Translations under genes and position numbers: made by a program
Shown: positions 25,594 through 33,163 of the stretch, piece after piece
How positions within the stretch are numbered: the first letter of the stretch is position 1
Layout of the letters: each line of letters opens with the position of its first letter
Source of the DNA: Candidatus Thalassarchaeaceae archaeon
GTDB taxonomy: Archaea; Thermoplasmatota; Poseidoniia; Poseidoniales; Thalassarchaeaceae
Reading direction: 5' to 3'
NCBI GenBank assembly: GCA_030747485.1
Contig: JASLKP010000018.1
Location: forward strand, 1-33,163
DNA: 33,163 bases
Notes under the pieces: model-generated
Database searches by the model: none
What the model was told of the DNA's origin: nothing
The model's input: the letters and a program-made list of their open reading frames with translations, nothing else

Positions 25594-25989
25594 TCAACCT
25601 TCTTGTGGCCATTTTTTCTTTAGTGCTGCTCGAAGGTCATCGTTCATTCGAGCATCCCACCAATTGGCGCCCCGCCAAACAGCATAGCGCCCACGAATTC
25701 CTCGCAAGTCCGCTCCATCCATTTTTGCATTCTGAAAATTGGCCAATCCAAAACGGGCTTTTTTGGCCGTGACATTGCGCATATCTGCATTGTCGAATGC
25801 GGCTTTCATTGCGTTGGTTCCAATCATTGATGCATTTCTTAAATCGGCGCCGGACAAATTGGCACCTTCAAGGTCCGCCCCATCTAAAATTGCACGTCTT
25901 AAATTTGCACCCGAAAGGTCAACATCTCGCAAGTCTTGACCTATTAGTGATTGGAAAGAAAGGTCCACTCCCGGACCAAGTTCAACCAT
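25594..25989 (-). CDS. Pentapeptide-repeat protein
   Basis: The product has 131 residues. About 15 consecutive pentapeptides of the A(D/N)LxG type (GANLRRAILDGADLEGANLSG, DADMRN, GADLRG) cover residues about 18-110, giving a right-handed quadrilateral beta-helix in known members. The C-terminus (WWDARMNDDLRAALKKKWP) is a helical cap. There is no signal peptide, so it is cytoplasmic. Some members mimic DNA and inhibit gyrase; nothing here proves that. It starts nine bases after the winged-helix gene on the same strand, so the two likely form an operon. Confidence 0.85.
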   Translation of the reverse strand: MVELGPGVDLSFQSLIGQDLRDVDLSGANLRRAILDGADLEGANLSGADLRNASMIGTNAMKAAFDNADMRNVTAKKARFGLANFQNAKMDGADLRGIRGRYAVWRGANWWDARMNDDLRAALKKKWPQEG

Positions 25990-25998
25990 GAATATACC

Positions 25999-26538
25999 TC
26001 AAGCACCTGAGCGGCGATCTAGGTGAGCCGTACCTGCAGGAGTGAGAATAGCAAATCTGTTTTTTTCGGGCCCATTTGGTGGATGTACAATGAATCCACG
26101 CTCTTGTAACCGATTTAGATAGAGAGATAGATTGTCTGGGGCCTCAAGTCCACTGTCCAAAAACAAGTCTTTGATTACACGAGGCGGTGAGTCATTCACA
26201 CCCTCTACGTCACGAAGATATTGGATGGCTGCTAGAACTTGATCTGGTTTCTTAGTCAACCCACTATTGAGGATGAGCGCATGGAATGCAGTCCCTCGCT
26301 CTGGAAGCCCACTTTTCTTCGCCGCTTCAATGGCAGCAGCAATGGCTGCCTCCCGTGCACTGCGAACCTTTGCGATGGCCGTTGACCATTCTTCCCCAGC
26401 TTGAATTTTCATCATTTTTGCATCGACCTCACGCTGTGAACCAGTGATGTCGATTTCAATGCCACCAACTCGAACTAAAACGCGATTTTCAACCACGCCA
26501 TCAGAGCCCGACACGAATTCTCCACCGACCGTTACCAA
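25999..26538 (-). CDS. Winged-helix protein, probable transcription regulator
   Basis: The product has 179 residues with a TTG start at 26538, the only start codon before an internal Met pair near residue 42. The N-terminal 35 residues are beta-rich (RVLVRVGGIEIDITGS). A helical linker follows, then a C-terminal domain (about 85-175) with two helix-turn-helix-like segments and a wing (LSLYLNRLQERGFIVHPPN, RFAILTPAGTAHLDRR) typical of MarR/archaeal wHTH proteins. A 22-bp AT-rich palindrome lies 66 bases upstream in the divergent gap. The regulatory role is inferred. Confidence 0.72.
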   Translation of the reverse strand: MVTVGGEFVSGSDGVVENRVLVRVGGIEIDITGSQREVDAKMMKIQAGEEWSTAIAKVRSAREAAIAAAIEAAKKSGLPERGTAFHALILNSGLTKKPDQVLAAIQYLRDVEGVNDSPPRVIKDLFLDSGLEAPDNLSLYLNRLQERGFIVHPPNGPEKNRFAILTPAGTAHLDRRSGA

Positions 26539-26603
26539 CCAGTTGACAAGTTACTTTAATCGTTACTATCATAACTTCCAGACATTCAATTCATAGCACC
26601 GAT

Positions 26604-26625
26604 TTAATTGTAAATTTGCAATTAA
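26604..26625. promoter_or_regulatory. AT-rich 22-bp palindrome, candidate operator
   Basis: TTAATTG (26604-26610) and CAATTAA (26619-26625) flank a spacer whose core AAATTT is itself palindromic. It lies in the divergent region between the winged-helix gene and the FG-GAP surface protein gene. Operators of this size suit dimeric winged-helix proteins. The surrounding 26539-26714 stretch also has repeated ATTGGAA/AAATTGG words and a short TCGCC-GAA-GGCGA hairpin. Confidence 0.45.
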
Positions 26626-26726
26626 CATTGGAAGTGTTTGGTTGAATGTCCAAATTGGAATGAATCTTTGAAATTGGGACATTTCGCCGAAGGCGACTTA
26701 ACCACCTTTGGTTCGTGGCACGCCCG

Positions 26727-29700
26727 ATGCCCCACACGTGCGCGCGCAACCGAGCGAGCGCTTCGCGCTCGGTTTTCCTCTCTATTCTGATGTTCACAAG
26801 TGTATTTTCAATGATACCTGTGACCTCTGCTGATTCAGGTACAATAGAACAATTTTCTGACTTATCGTATGATTTAGAATTGCAAACAGATTCCCAAAAT
26901 CCGGTTACTGTTGATTTGACGATTCAAAGGAATACGACCATTCACGATGCTTCCTTCCAGATTTCGTATGATGATCAGGACCCATCTCCTGGAGAATTCA
27001 TCTTTGACATCGATGAAGATGGGTTGTATGAATGGCATTTAGGTGGACTTGGTTACGGCTCTTTGGGTGAGCAGACTACATTTTCAAATGGTGCAGGTTC
27101 AACATCTGCAGGAGTAAATGGGAATTTATCATGGGGGCCAACCGGAACATGGCGATTGCCAACATTGGCTTCAGTGTCAGTGACTGATATCACTGTAGGA
27201 TTCACACCCACCTTGGCTTCTCAATTCAGCAATCTCGGCACAATCTCTGATTTGGTCGTTGGTGATATGGATGGAGACGGGAATGAAGACGGCGTATACC
27301 TTGTCACCGATCGAGTTGGAATGAATGGTACTGCGTGGCCACACATTGGTTGGATGCGTTGGGATTCTACAACTTTGTCGATGCAGACATCATGGCTCCC
27401 AACCTGTGAGGGTGCTAGTCGGATCATCATTGGTGATGCGAACGGGGACGGAAATAGCGATGTTATGAGTATTGCACAAGATGACATCACTCTGTGTCAA
27501 CACTTGTCTGGTAGCAGTGCTTGGAGCCATTCATCCAATTTGACGATGGGCTCTCAGTTTTCAGATGCAATCCTTGTGGATTTAGATGGTGACGGACAAG
27601 ATGATATTGCCACCATCGATACTGATGGGACTTTGAGTGCTTATCTTTTCAGTGCAGGTTCATTCAGTGGTACTGCAATTACGGCCTCAGTCCCATCTGG
27701 AAATCAAATGCCAGGAAGTATGGACTTCGCTAGTTTAGCAGCTGGAGACTTCTTTGGAACGAATTCATCGATTGCAATTTCAGAAGCAGGAATGATGGGG
27801 AATTACAATACCTTGTGGAATTTCACAAACAATAATTGGGATATCTCAACACAAAACTTCGAGTGTATTGGAGGGATGATTCAAGTCACCGATTGGAATG
27901 CAGATGGATATGATGACCTGATTGGGACAACCACAAATGGTGGCTGTATGGCCACCTGGAATGGAACAGCTTGGTTGACATCAAACATTCAAATTGCAGG
28001 ATTAGCAAATTTCACTGTAGGTGACCATGATCGAGACGGTGATGTGAATCTCTTCCGTACATTAACGGGTAATGTTGATGGCAGCGATTCAACATTCACA
28101 GGTAGTGTCGAATCCCACGAATTCGATGGAACGGGCGGAATCTATTCCAATTCATCATCACTTACGCCACATACGGCTCCAAGGGACATCGTTCTAGCGG
28201 ACATGAATGGCGATGGTCTTGACGAACAACTTGTGGTTGGTGGTGAATCGACTCTGGGTCTATGGACGGGCGCATGGCATACTGTTGAATGGGATTTGGA
28301 AGGCGATGGAATCGTCGAGATGTTGTTAGAAGGGTATGAGGATTCAGCGAGTCCCCTTAGCGTATCCGACATGGGCACTCTCATCACCAGTCTAAGTTCA
28401 GAATTGTTGAATGCCAATACTGCGTTTGATTTCTATGATACCTCGTGGTCTGATATGGAACCTGTTGCCCGTAGTCGAAGTGCGGGTACAATTACTCAAT
28501 CCGATCTCAACATGACCTATGCTGCAACCTTTACCGTTGAAGCAAATCCGAGTAATGGAAATTTGTCTAATGTGTTGAACGATCATATGCAACTTGGGAC
28601 TGGTGATCTCATTATCCCATTGAATTTCAGCGCGACACGTGATGGTACAGTCACATTGGGTACGTTGCAAATCGATTGGACATCTGGTGCCAGTAATATT
28701 GAGATTCCAGTGGCCCCTACTCTCTCATTGTTTGATTACAATCACAGCCAAGTCACCCTCATGTGGACGAATTCCACCAGTCAAGAAGATTTGATTGGCT
28801 ACGAATTATTCCGCGCTCCAGCTGGTACTCAAATTTCCACATTACAACCGCCCCATGCATCTGTAAATTTCAATGGATACATGGACACCGATGCAGTCAC
28901 CAATACGGATTGGGATTATGCAGTACGTTCAGTCCATGATTTTGGTATATTTTCACCACTTTCTAACATCCTAATGGTATCCGTACCAGATGTTCCTCCT
29001 GTGATTGATACAACCCCACCTGACGCACCACTCGTATCACTGACAGACGTTCCCAATGACAATGGCGATGCATTACTCCTTTCGTGGACACCTTCAACAT
29101 CCAATGACGTCGTATACACACTGTTGTATTTTGAGAGCACAGATTTCACTGACGCATCAGCATTAACACCGATTGCCAATGTCAGTGTCAATGCCCCTTC
29201 CACACCAATACTCATGAATGGATTGACCACAGGTTCTGATTACTGGGCAGCAGCTGTTGCAGTCGATGCTGACAACAATGCATTGTGGACTGTTACTACG
29301 ATGGGCCCCGTCACACCTCTCAACAATTCAGTACGTAGTAGCACATTGAGTCTTTCAATTTCTGCAGCAGGATTGATGGATGATAATGAGCACACACAAT
29401 CTTTAGGATTCAATAGCGCACCTTACGCAATGGCTGGCTCACCACTTGATTTCACCATTCAATTGACCACAGAAGATTGGCCTTTAGTCGGTGAAACTGT
29501 AACAATTTCCATGTTCTGTGGCGTGATGAGTACGTGCGATTCATGGGACAGTGGCCAAATGGAATATGTTCCTGAACATACATTCAATGTCGTCACCGAT
29601 GCAACTGGTACTGCGAGTATAGGATGGACGAATTGGTTGGAATTCGTAACACAGTATGGAGCATATGGTGGTGTCTTTAATGTCGAGGCCACTTGGGATG

Positions 29701-30989
29701 GCGGCTCTTATCTGGGCCAAACTGTCACTGCTTCCAATCAAAGCGAAGTCTTTGTCGTGAAAGTTGCTGCAACCTTTTCCACCAGTACACCTAGTATTCA
29801 GTTAGATGCCAATGGAACTGGTACAGCAACCGTCAGCGTCGAGACTCTCTCGACGTTGGAGCAGTCAGTGATCTATGACCTTGACACTGAAATTTCTACC
29901 CGTATTGAATCAATAGGTGTGGAAACGAGTTTCACTTGGTATCCAGTCGATGTGAATGGTGTCGTTAACATTCCAGTGAATTGGTTATCTAGTGGTCAAT
30001 TGAATACATCATGTGAATGTGGTTGGTTTATCGAAGATAGTCCGATGAATCTGTACATCACTTTGGAAGCCCCACCTGAACCAGAACCCGAACCAGAGCC
30101 AGAACCAGATCCTGAATTGATGTGGATTACGGTGGTCTGTGATGAAGGTGATTGGAATATTCATGGGAATAGTACAATTGTTCAGGGAGATTTGGAATCA
30201 TATTCGATGCACTGCACTATCACCAACCCGAATAATGTGACTGCACAATTGACATTTAATATTGAAGACAGTCAAAGCAATCCAGGATTTACGAATGATT
30301 TGACTGGGACGAATATATGGTTGTCGAACAACACAAGTCTTGATTTCACATTGACCCCCAATAGTTGGGTTGAGGGCTCTACACCTAGCAATGGTACCAT
30401 CTCCATTTCAGTAGCAATAACTGCAATTGATTGGGTCGGTACGGAGGATAGTTGGATTCTTCCCTATGGATTCACCACCATCTCAGATGATGAAATTGAC
30501 ACAGTAGAACAAACAACAGATGGAACAGAAGAGGATGATTCAGGATTAGGAATGCTCCCCATCATTGGAATTATTGTTGCTTTGCTTGCTGTTGTGGGTG
30601 TCTTTGGAATGCGAGCCATGATGAAAGATACGGATGATGAAGATGATGAAGATGATGATTGGTATCAAGAAGAAAAATCAGATACTCGCGAACAGGTCAA
30701 CATCCCCTCTGGCCGTAGCCTTGAGGAATTAACCACGAAGGGATCGAGCGCAGCAGCCGTAGTAGATTCACCAGATATTCGAACACCCGGTTTCCGCCCT
30801 ACTCCGGTTAAGGAATTCGTAACAGACCGAGTCGAGGAGGAACAATTCGATGAGGAAGGCGAGAGTGATTACACTCAAGACGCTGATTATCACGTTGATG
30901 ATGATGGAGTTGAATGGTGGAAGGACGAAGTAGGTCAGTGGTGGTATCGATACCCTGACGAAGAGGAGTGGGAAGCCTTCGAATCGTGA
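26727..30989 (+). CDS. Large FG-GAP/FN3 surface protein with C-terminal anchor and Trp-rich cytoplasmic tail
   Basis: The product has 1420 residues from the ATG at 26727; a GTG at 26715 would add four. A signal peptide (SRSVFLSILMFTSVFSM...TSA) is followed by a beta-propeller-like region. It has six FG-GAP/VCBS-type acidic loops (DMDGDGNEDG, DANGDGNSD, DLDGDGQDD, DWNADGYDD, DHDRDGD, DMNGDGLDE) between about 175 and 505. Two fibronectin type III-like domains follow (about 660-755 and 765-860), then further beta domains and a Pro-Glu repeat linker near 1120. A single membrane helix (about 1275-1298) leads into an acidic cytoplasmic tail of about 120 residues. That tail ends with the Trp-rich stretch EWWKDEVGQWWYRYPDEEEW. 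A 9-bp hairpin lies within codons 8-16. A receptor or adhesin role is inferred. Confidence 0.88.
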   Translation: MPHTCARNRASASRSVFLSILMFTSVFSMIPVTSADSGTIEQFSDLSYDLELQTDSQNPVTVDLTIQRNTTIHDASFQISYDDQDPSPGEFIFDIDEDGLYEWHLGGLGYGSLGEQTTFSNGAGSTSAGVNGNLSWGPTGTWRLPTLASVSVTDITVGFTPTLASQFSNLGTISDLVVGDMDGDGNEDGVYLVTDRVGMNGTAWPHIGWMRWDSTTLSMQTSWLPTCEGASRIIIGDANGDGNSDVMSIAQDDITLCQHLSGSSAWSHSSNLTMGSQFSDAILVDLDGDGQDDIATIDTDGTLSAYLFSAGSFSGTAITASVPSGNQMPGSMDFASLAAGDFFGTNSSIAISEAGMMGNYNTLWNFTNNNWDISTQNFECIGGMIQVTDWNADGYDDLIGTTTNGGCMATWNGTAWLTSNIQIAGLANFTVGDHDRDGDVNLFRTLTGNVDGSDSTFTGSVESHEFDGTGGIYSNSSSLTPHTAPRDIVLADMNGDGLDEQLVVGGESTLGLWTGAWHTVEWDLEGDGIVEMLLEGYEDSASPLSVSDMGTLITSLSSELLNANTAFDFYDTSWSDMEPVARSRSAGTITQSDLNMTYAATFTVEANPSNGNLSNVLNDHMQLGTGDLIIPLNFSATRDGTVTLGTLQIDWTSGASNIEIPVAPTLSLFDYNHSQVTLMWTNSTSQEDLIGYELFRAPAGTQISTLQPPHASVNFNGYMDTDAVTNTDWDYAVRSVHDFGIFSPLSNILMVSVPDVPPVIDTTPPDAPLVSLTDVPNDNGDALLLSWTPSTSNDVVYTLLYFESTDFTDASALTPIANVSVNAPSTPILMNGLTTGSDYWAAAVAVDADNNALWTVTTMGPVTPLNNSVRSSTLSLSISAAGLMDDNEHTQSLGFNSAPYAMAGSPLDFTIQLTTEDWPLVGETVTISMFCGVMSTCDSWDSGQMEYVPEHTFNVVTDATGTASIGWTNWLEFVTQYGAYGGVFNVEATWDGGSYLGQTVTASNQSEVFVVKVAATFSTSTPSIQLDANGTGTATVSVETLSTLEQSVIYDLDTEISTRIESIGVETSFTWYPVDVNGVVNIPVNWLSSGQLNTSCECGWFIEDSPMNLYITLEAPPEPEPEPEPEPDPELMWITVVCDEGDWNIHGNSTIVQGDLESYSMHCTITNPNNVTAQLTFNIEDSQSNPGFTNDLTGTNIWLSNNTSLDFTLTPNSWVEGSTPSNGTISISVAITAIDWVGTEDSWILPYGFTTISDDEIDTVEQTTDGTEEDDSGLGMLPIIGIIVALLAVVGVFGMRAMMKDTDDEDDEDDDWYQEEKSDTREQVNIPSGRSLEELTTKGSSAAAVVDSPDIRTPGFRPTPVKEFVTDRVEEEQFDEEGESDYTQDADYHVDDDGVEWWKDEVGQWWYRYPDEEEWEAFES
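26748..26774 (+). repeat. 9-bp hairpin inside the signal-peptide codons
   Basis: AACCGAGCG (26748-26756) pairs perfectly with CGCTCGGTT (26766-26774) around a 9-nt loop. It falls 21 bases after the ATG at 26727, so it lies in the early coding region of the surface protein mRNA. A pyrimidine-rich TTTTCCTCTCT follows. It may affect translation or cause premature termination. Confidence 0.45.
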
Positions 30990-31017
30990 ACGACGGGTTC
31001 TTGAAAGGCAAAGGAAA

Positions 31018-31022
31018 GGGAG
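31018..31022 (+). promoter_or_regulatory. Shine-Dalgarno site of the second PAC2 gene
   Basis: GGGAG lies five bases before the ATG at 31028. It decides the start against an in-frame GTG at 30968 that lies inside the previous gene. Confidence 0.55.
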
Positions 31023-31027
31023 TTTCA

Positions 31028-31792
31028 ATGGTTGGCGATGGTTACTCATTGGTGTTGCATGGAGATGCAGACGTATCGAAACTTGGTGGCATTGCCATCT
31101 GTGGCTTTTCCAGCACAGGTATGGTTGGAGTCATCGCAGCCAGTCACATCATCCGTGCATGGGGTCTCGAGCAATTGGGAACCGTACTCGATGAGAATTT
31201 TCCAGCCATGGCTTTGGTTCAAGATGCAGTTCCAAAGCACCCAGTTCGTGTATACCAGGGCGACAATGTGGGTGTATTCACTTCAGAGATTCAATTCCCT
31301 GCAGCATATGATGTCAAGTTCGCTGAAACGGTTTTGAAATGGTTTTCAGAAGGTGGTTTTGAACGCTTAATTTTCATCGACGGAATTGTAGGTGCGAATC
31401 TAGGTGAGAAGCAAGAAGGAGATTTGTGGGGTGTATCCAGTCACCCAGTCGGGCGAAAGCGATTGGTAGACGCAGGCGTTCCTCGAATGCAGCAAGGCAT
31501 TGTTTCAGGTATTGCAGGTTATCTGCTTTCAGAAGGAGATCGTCGTGGCTTAGACATCACAGCGCTACTTGCAGAATGTAATCCAATGTATCCTGACGCT
31601 AGAGCAGCTGCAATTGCGACTGAAGCGGTGAGCGATTTGATTGACCGTGAAATCCCTCTAAACGATCTCCTTGACGATGCGAGAAAAATCGAAGAGAATA
31701 TCCGAGATATGTTTGAGAAGTCTCAATCGATGCTTCCAGCACCTGAGGGATACGACGTTACTCGTTCAAATGATGACCCAATGGTCAACTGA
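31028..31792 (+). CDS. PAC2-family protein (proteasome assembly chaperone-like), second paralogue
   Basis: The product has 254 residues. It shares ordered blocks with the 19049-19846 protein: FPAMALVQDAVPKHPVRVYQG against LPPVALVQDGKPMPPVRMY, and QGIVSGIAGYLLSEGDRRGLDI...PDARAAAIATEAV against the matching block there. The glycine-rich ICGFSSTGMVGVIAASHI near the N-terminus is typical of archaeal PAC2 proteins. It starts 38 bases after the FG-GAP surface protein gene on the same strand and so may be co-transcribed. Its TGA directly abuts the stop of the convergent gene. Confidence 0.88.
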   Translation: MVGDGYSLVLHGDADVSKLGGIAICGFSSTGMVGVIAASHIIRAWGLEQLGTVLDENFPAMALVQDAVPKHPVRVYQGDNVGVFTSEIQFPAAYDVKFAETVLKWFSEGGFERLIFIDGIVGANLGEKQEGDLWGVSSHPVGRKRLVDAGVPRMQQGIVSGIAGYLLSEGDRRGLDITALLAECNPMYPDARAAAIATEAVSDLIDREIPLNDLLDDARKIEENIRDMFEKSQSMLPAPEGYDVTRSNDDPMVN

Positions 31793-32128
31793 TCAGGTAT
31801 TTGCAGCCCTAAATTCCCATGGTTTCCATTCGAGAATTCGATTCACTTCTCGCAATATTTCCTTCGGAATATCCCCTTTCGTTGAAAAAATATTACCTTC
31901 TGAGTAACCAAAGGTAATCGACCACACCTCGTCCTCATTTGTGGTTTCCATAACGTGACAAAGAACACTATTTTCAGATAATTCTTCAACTGTTAATTCT
32001 TCTTCAGTGGCTTCGCCATCGTATTCGCTGATGGCTCCCATTGCCATCCAACCCAAACTTTCCAAATAATCACAGGCTGTTGCTACAGGTTCTTCAGGTT
32101 CCATAATCAATGAACAATATGCACTCAT
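31793..32128 (-). CDS. Small acidic protein of unknown function
   Basis: The product has 111 acidic residues with the order helix (EEPVATACDYLESLGWMAMGAI), acidic loop, beta strands (SVLCHVMETTNEDEVWSITFGYSE) and a C-terminal helix. There is no signal peptide or membrane helix. Its ATG overlaps the stop of the upstream membrane protein gene (ATGA at 32128-32125), so the pair is translationally coupled. No family is recognised. Confidence 0.7.
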   Translation of the reverse strand: MSAYCSLIMEPEEPVATACDYLESLGWMAMGAISEYDGEATEEELTVEELSENSVLCHVMETTNEDEVWSITFGYSEGNIFSTKGDIPKEILREVNRILEWKPWEFRAANT

Positions 32129-32376
32129 ATTAACCTATAGATTTGTCCACCAATCATCCAAAAGGCAAGCAGTAATCCACCAACAATGTTGAGTAACCAA
32201 ATCATCGGATACTCTTCTCTTGTTCCCCACCCGAAAATCTTCCGAATCCATACCTTCTGATTCATCAAACAGTAGCTCACATACGTCAGGACAATCATTC
32301 CTATCATGATGCGAATCAAATCAAGAGGGCCAGGTTGAAACAGCACGACATTCACCTCACTTTCCTTCGTTCGCAT
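32125..32376 (-). CDS. Small two-helix membrane protein
   Basis: The product has 83 residues. Two hydrophobic helices, about 20-40 (IRIMIGMIVLTYVSYCLM) and 59-80 (MIWLLNIVGGLLLAFWMIGG), are joined by a basic loop (QKVWIRKIFGWGTREEYP). A TATA-like AAATACTC lies some 12-20 bases before its ATG on the minus strand. It overlaps the next gene by four bases. The function is unknown. Confidence 0.68.
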   Translation of the reverse strand: MRTKESEVNVVLFQPGPLDLIRIMIGMIVLTYVSYCLMNQKVWIRKIFGWGTREEYPMIWLLNIVGGLLLAFWMIGGQIYRLI

Positions 32377-32382
32377 ACTTTT

Positions 32383-32398
32383 TGAGTATTTTATCTAT
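32383..32398. promoter_or_regulatory. AT-rich divergent promoter region
   Basis: GAGTATTTTATCTATG reads as TATA-like on both strands, between the two-helix membrane protein gene (start 32376, minus) and the SLOG gene (start near 32479, plus). Exact elements cannot be assigned. Confidence 0.3.
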
Positions 32399-32478
32399 GG
32401 CGTGCAATCAATTTCACCTTGAAAAACTGGATTATTGACCAATCAGAGGTTTATTCGTCAGTACCCCTATGGGTGACT

Positions 32479-32928
32479 ATGGACAGGGAGTCGGGGATTG
32501 ACATCGTTGGTCGCCTCAGTGGCAAAGATTTGAATCGTGATGGACGTGTAATCAACCTCGTCATTGTTGGCTCTAGTCGATTTTATGATTTCTCAGTAAT
32601 TGAGCAAGCTATTGAGGATTGGATTGGAAAAGAAGCGCATCCGGATCTCGTAATTACCGGTGGCGCCAGTGGAGTCGATTATCTCGCAGAGAGATGGTCA
32701 GATAACAATAATATTCCATTTGCAGTCTTCAATGAAGAATGGGATTCACCTCGTGATGGGTTAGAGGATGCTGGTCGGAATGAAGCATCAACTTCACTAA
32801 CAGATCGGCTATTGAGTGTTGCAACACACATACTTGCATTCCCCTCTCCTACCAGTAAATGGACCAGAGTTGTCATCGCGAAGGCAGAGCAACGTGAGAT
32901 TCCTTTCACAGTCGTAGAAGTTAGTTGA
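32479..32928 (+). CDS. SLOG-superfamily protein of the DUF2493 (YspA) type
   Basis: The product has 149 residues from the ATG at 32479; in-frame GTG 32473 and TTG 32419 are alternatives. The Rossmann-like order fits DUF2493: NLVIVGSSRFYDFSVIEQAI, then DLVITGGASGVDYLAERW, IPFAVFNEEWD, a GRNEAS segment, LAFPSPTSKWTRVVIAKA and a final FTVVEV strand. Members are thought to bind nucleotides or nucleotide-derived ligands, and SLOG domains often appear in conflict and stress systems. The usual S-x-GT near the end reads SKWT here, a change at a ligand-site position. A 20-residue N-terminal extension is unassigned. Confidence 0.78.
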   Translation: MDRESGIDIVGRLSGKDLNRDGRVINLVIVGSSRFYDFSVIEQAIEDWIGKEAHPDLVITGGASGVDYLAERWSDNNNIPFAVFNEEWDSPRDGLEDAGRNEASTSLTDRLLSVATHILAFPSPTSKWTRVVIAKAEQREIPFTVVEVS

Positions 32929-32935
32929 CACATCA

Positions 32936-33163
32936 TCAGTAGAATGGATTCAATCCAGCAGAATGGTCTGTGACGTCAACCACACCTGACACACTAGGGA
33001 CCTTGTCCATAATCATCACTTCAATGCCTTGTTTTAGTGTTACATCTGCCATTCCACAGCCTTGACAGCCACCCCCAAATGAAATGACTGCCATGCCATC
33101 ATCAATCCCGACTAGGCTGACAGTTCCACCGTGCGAGGCAACGGCTGGATTGACATCGGTTTC
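32936..33163 (-). CDS. Nfu-type Fe-S cluster scaffold protein (5' end outside the window)
   Basis: The last 75 residues are visible; the gene enters from the right edge. [18 protein letters not shown], then [20 protein letters not shown], closely matches the C-terminal domain of bacterial NfuA, including the CxxC (GCQGCG) that holds a [4Fe-4S] cluster. It ends HSAGLNPFY. The protein delivers Fe-S clusters to client enzymes; the Fe-S nuclease at 19925 is a conceivable client, but that is speculation. Whether the missing part contains an A-type domain as in E. coli NfuA cannot be seen. Confidence 0.88.
   Translation of the reverse strand, partial: ETDVNPAVASHGGTVSLVGIDDGMAVISFGGGCQGCGMADVTLKQGIEVMIMDKVPSVSGVVDVTDHSAGLNPFY

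Noticed and set aside
32679..32936. Minus-strand frame opposite the SLOG gene
   Set aside because: It overlaps a well-supported gene and has no recognisable features; the true minus-strand gene here is the Nfu gene ending at 32936.

Overview
This 33 kb window is archaeal. A euryarchaeal-type ribosomal/RNA polymerase cluster (eL18, uL13, uS9, Rpb10, then tRNA-Pro), two PAC2-family proteins, TATA-like boxes near start codons and Shine-Dalgarno sites of the GGTGA type point to an archaeon. The mix of very large, Asp-rich, membrane-anchored surface proteins with bacterial-type genes (NAD-dependent DNA ligase LigA, an Nfu-type Fe-S scaffold) fits an uncultured marine euryarchaeon such as Marine Group II/III (Ca. 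Poseidoniales and relatives). That placement is inference from gene content.

Layout. (1) 1-9234: the 3' end of a Gln-Gly-repeat plus calcium-repeat secreted protein, a strong hairpin/T-tract terminator, then a 2584-residue surface protein (about 1070 residues of DxDxDG repeats, then beta-sandwich-like domains, a membrane anchor and a DUF4129-like cytoplasmic tail). (2) 9389-9832: a helical protein of unknown function on the minus strand. (3) 9968-11550: the rpl18e-rpl13-rps9-rpoN operon and tRNA-Pro(GGG). (4) 11646-16958: a 1.58 k-residue beta-helix surface protein and a small membrane protein. (5) 17004-22799: a genome-maintenance neighbourhood with LigA, PAC2, a Cas4/AddB-like Fe-S PD-(D/E)XK nuclease, a four-helix membrane protein and a DEDDh exonuclease with an ExoX-like C-terminus. 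(6) 22942-26538: a PKD lipoprotein, small unknowns, tRNA-Arg(GCG), a membrane protein, a pentapeptide-repeat protein and a winged-helix protein. (7) 26727-31792: an FG-GAP/FN3 surface protein with a Trp-rich cytoplasmic tail, followed by a second PAC2 protein. (8) 31793-33163: two small overlapping genes, a SLOG/DUF2493 protein and the 3' end of an Nfu gene.

The main theme is cell-surface architecture: four large extracellular proteins and one lipoprotein, most with Ca-binding-type acidic loops. Three of the four are anchored by one C-terminal helix, two of these with sizeable cytoplasmic tails. They alternate with informational genes. Two sequence-level patterns recur. Short GC-rich palindromes with 3-nt, A/T-containing loops sit upstream of several genes. 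Convergent neighbours end within a few bases of each other, often sharing stop-codon bases. No CRISPR array, insertion sequence or prophage was seen. No gap between genes exceeds 300 bases.
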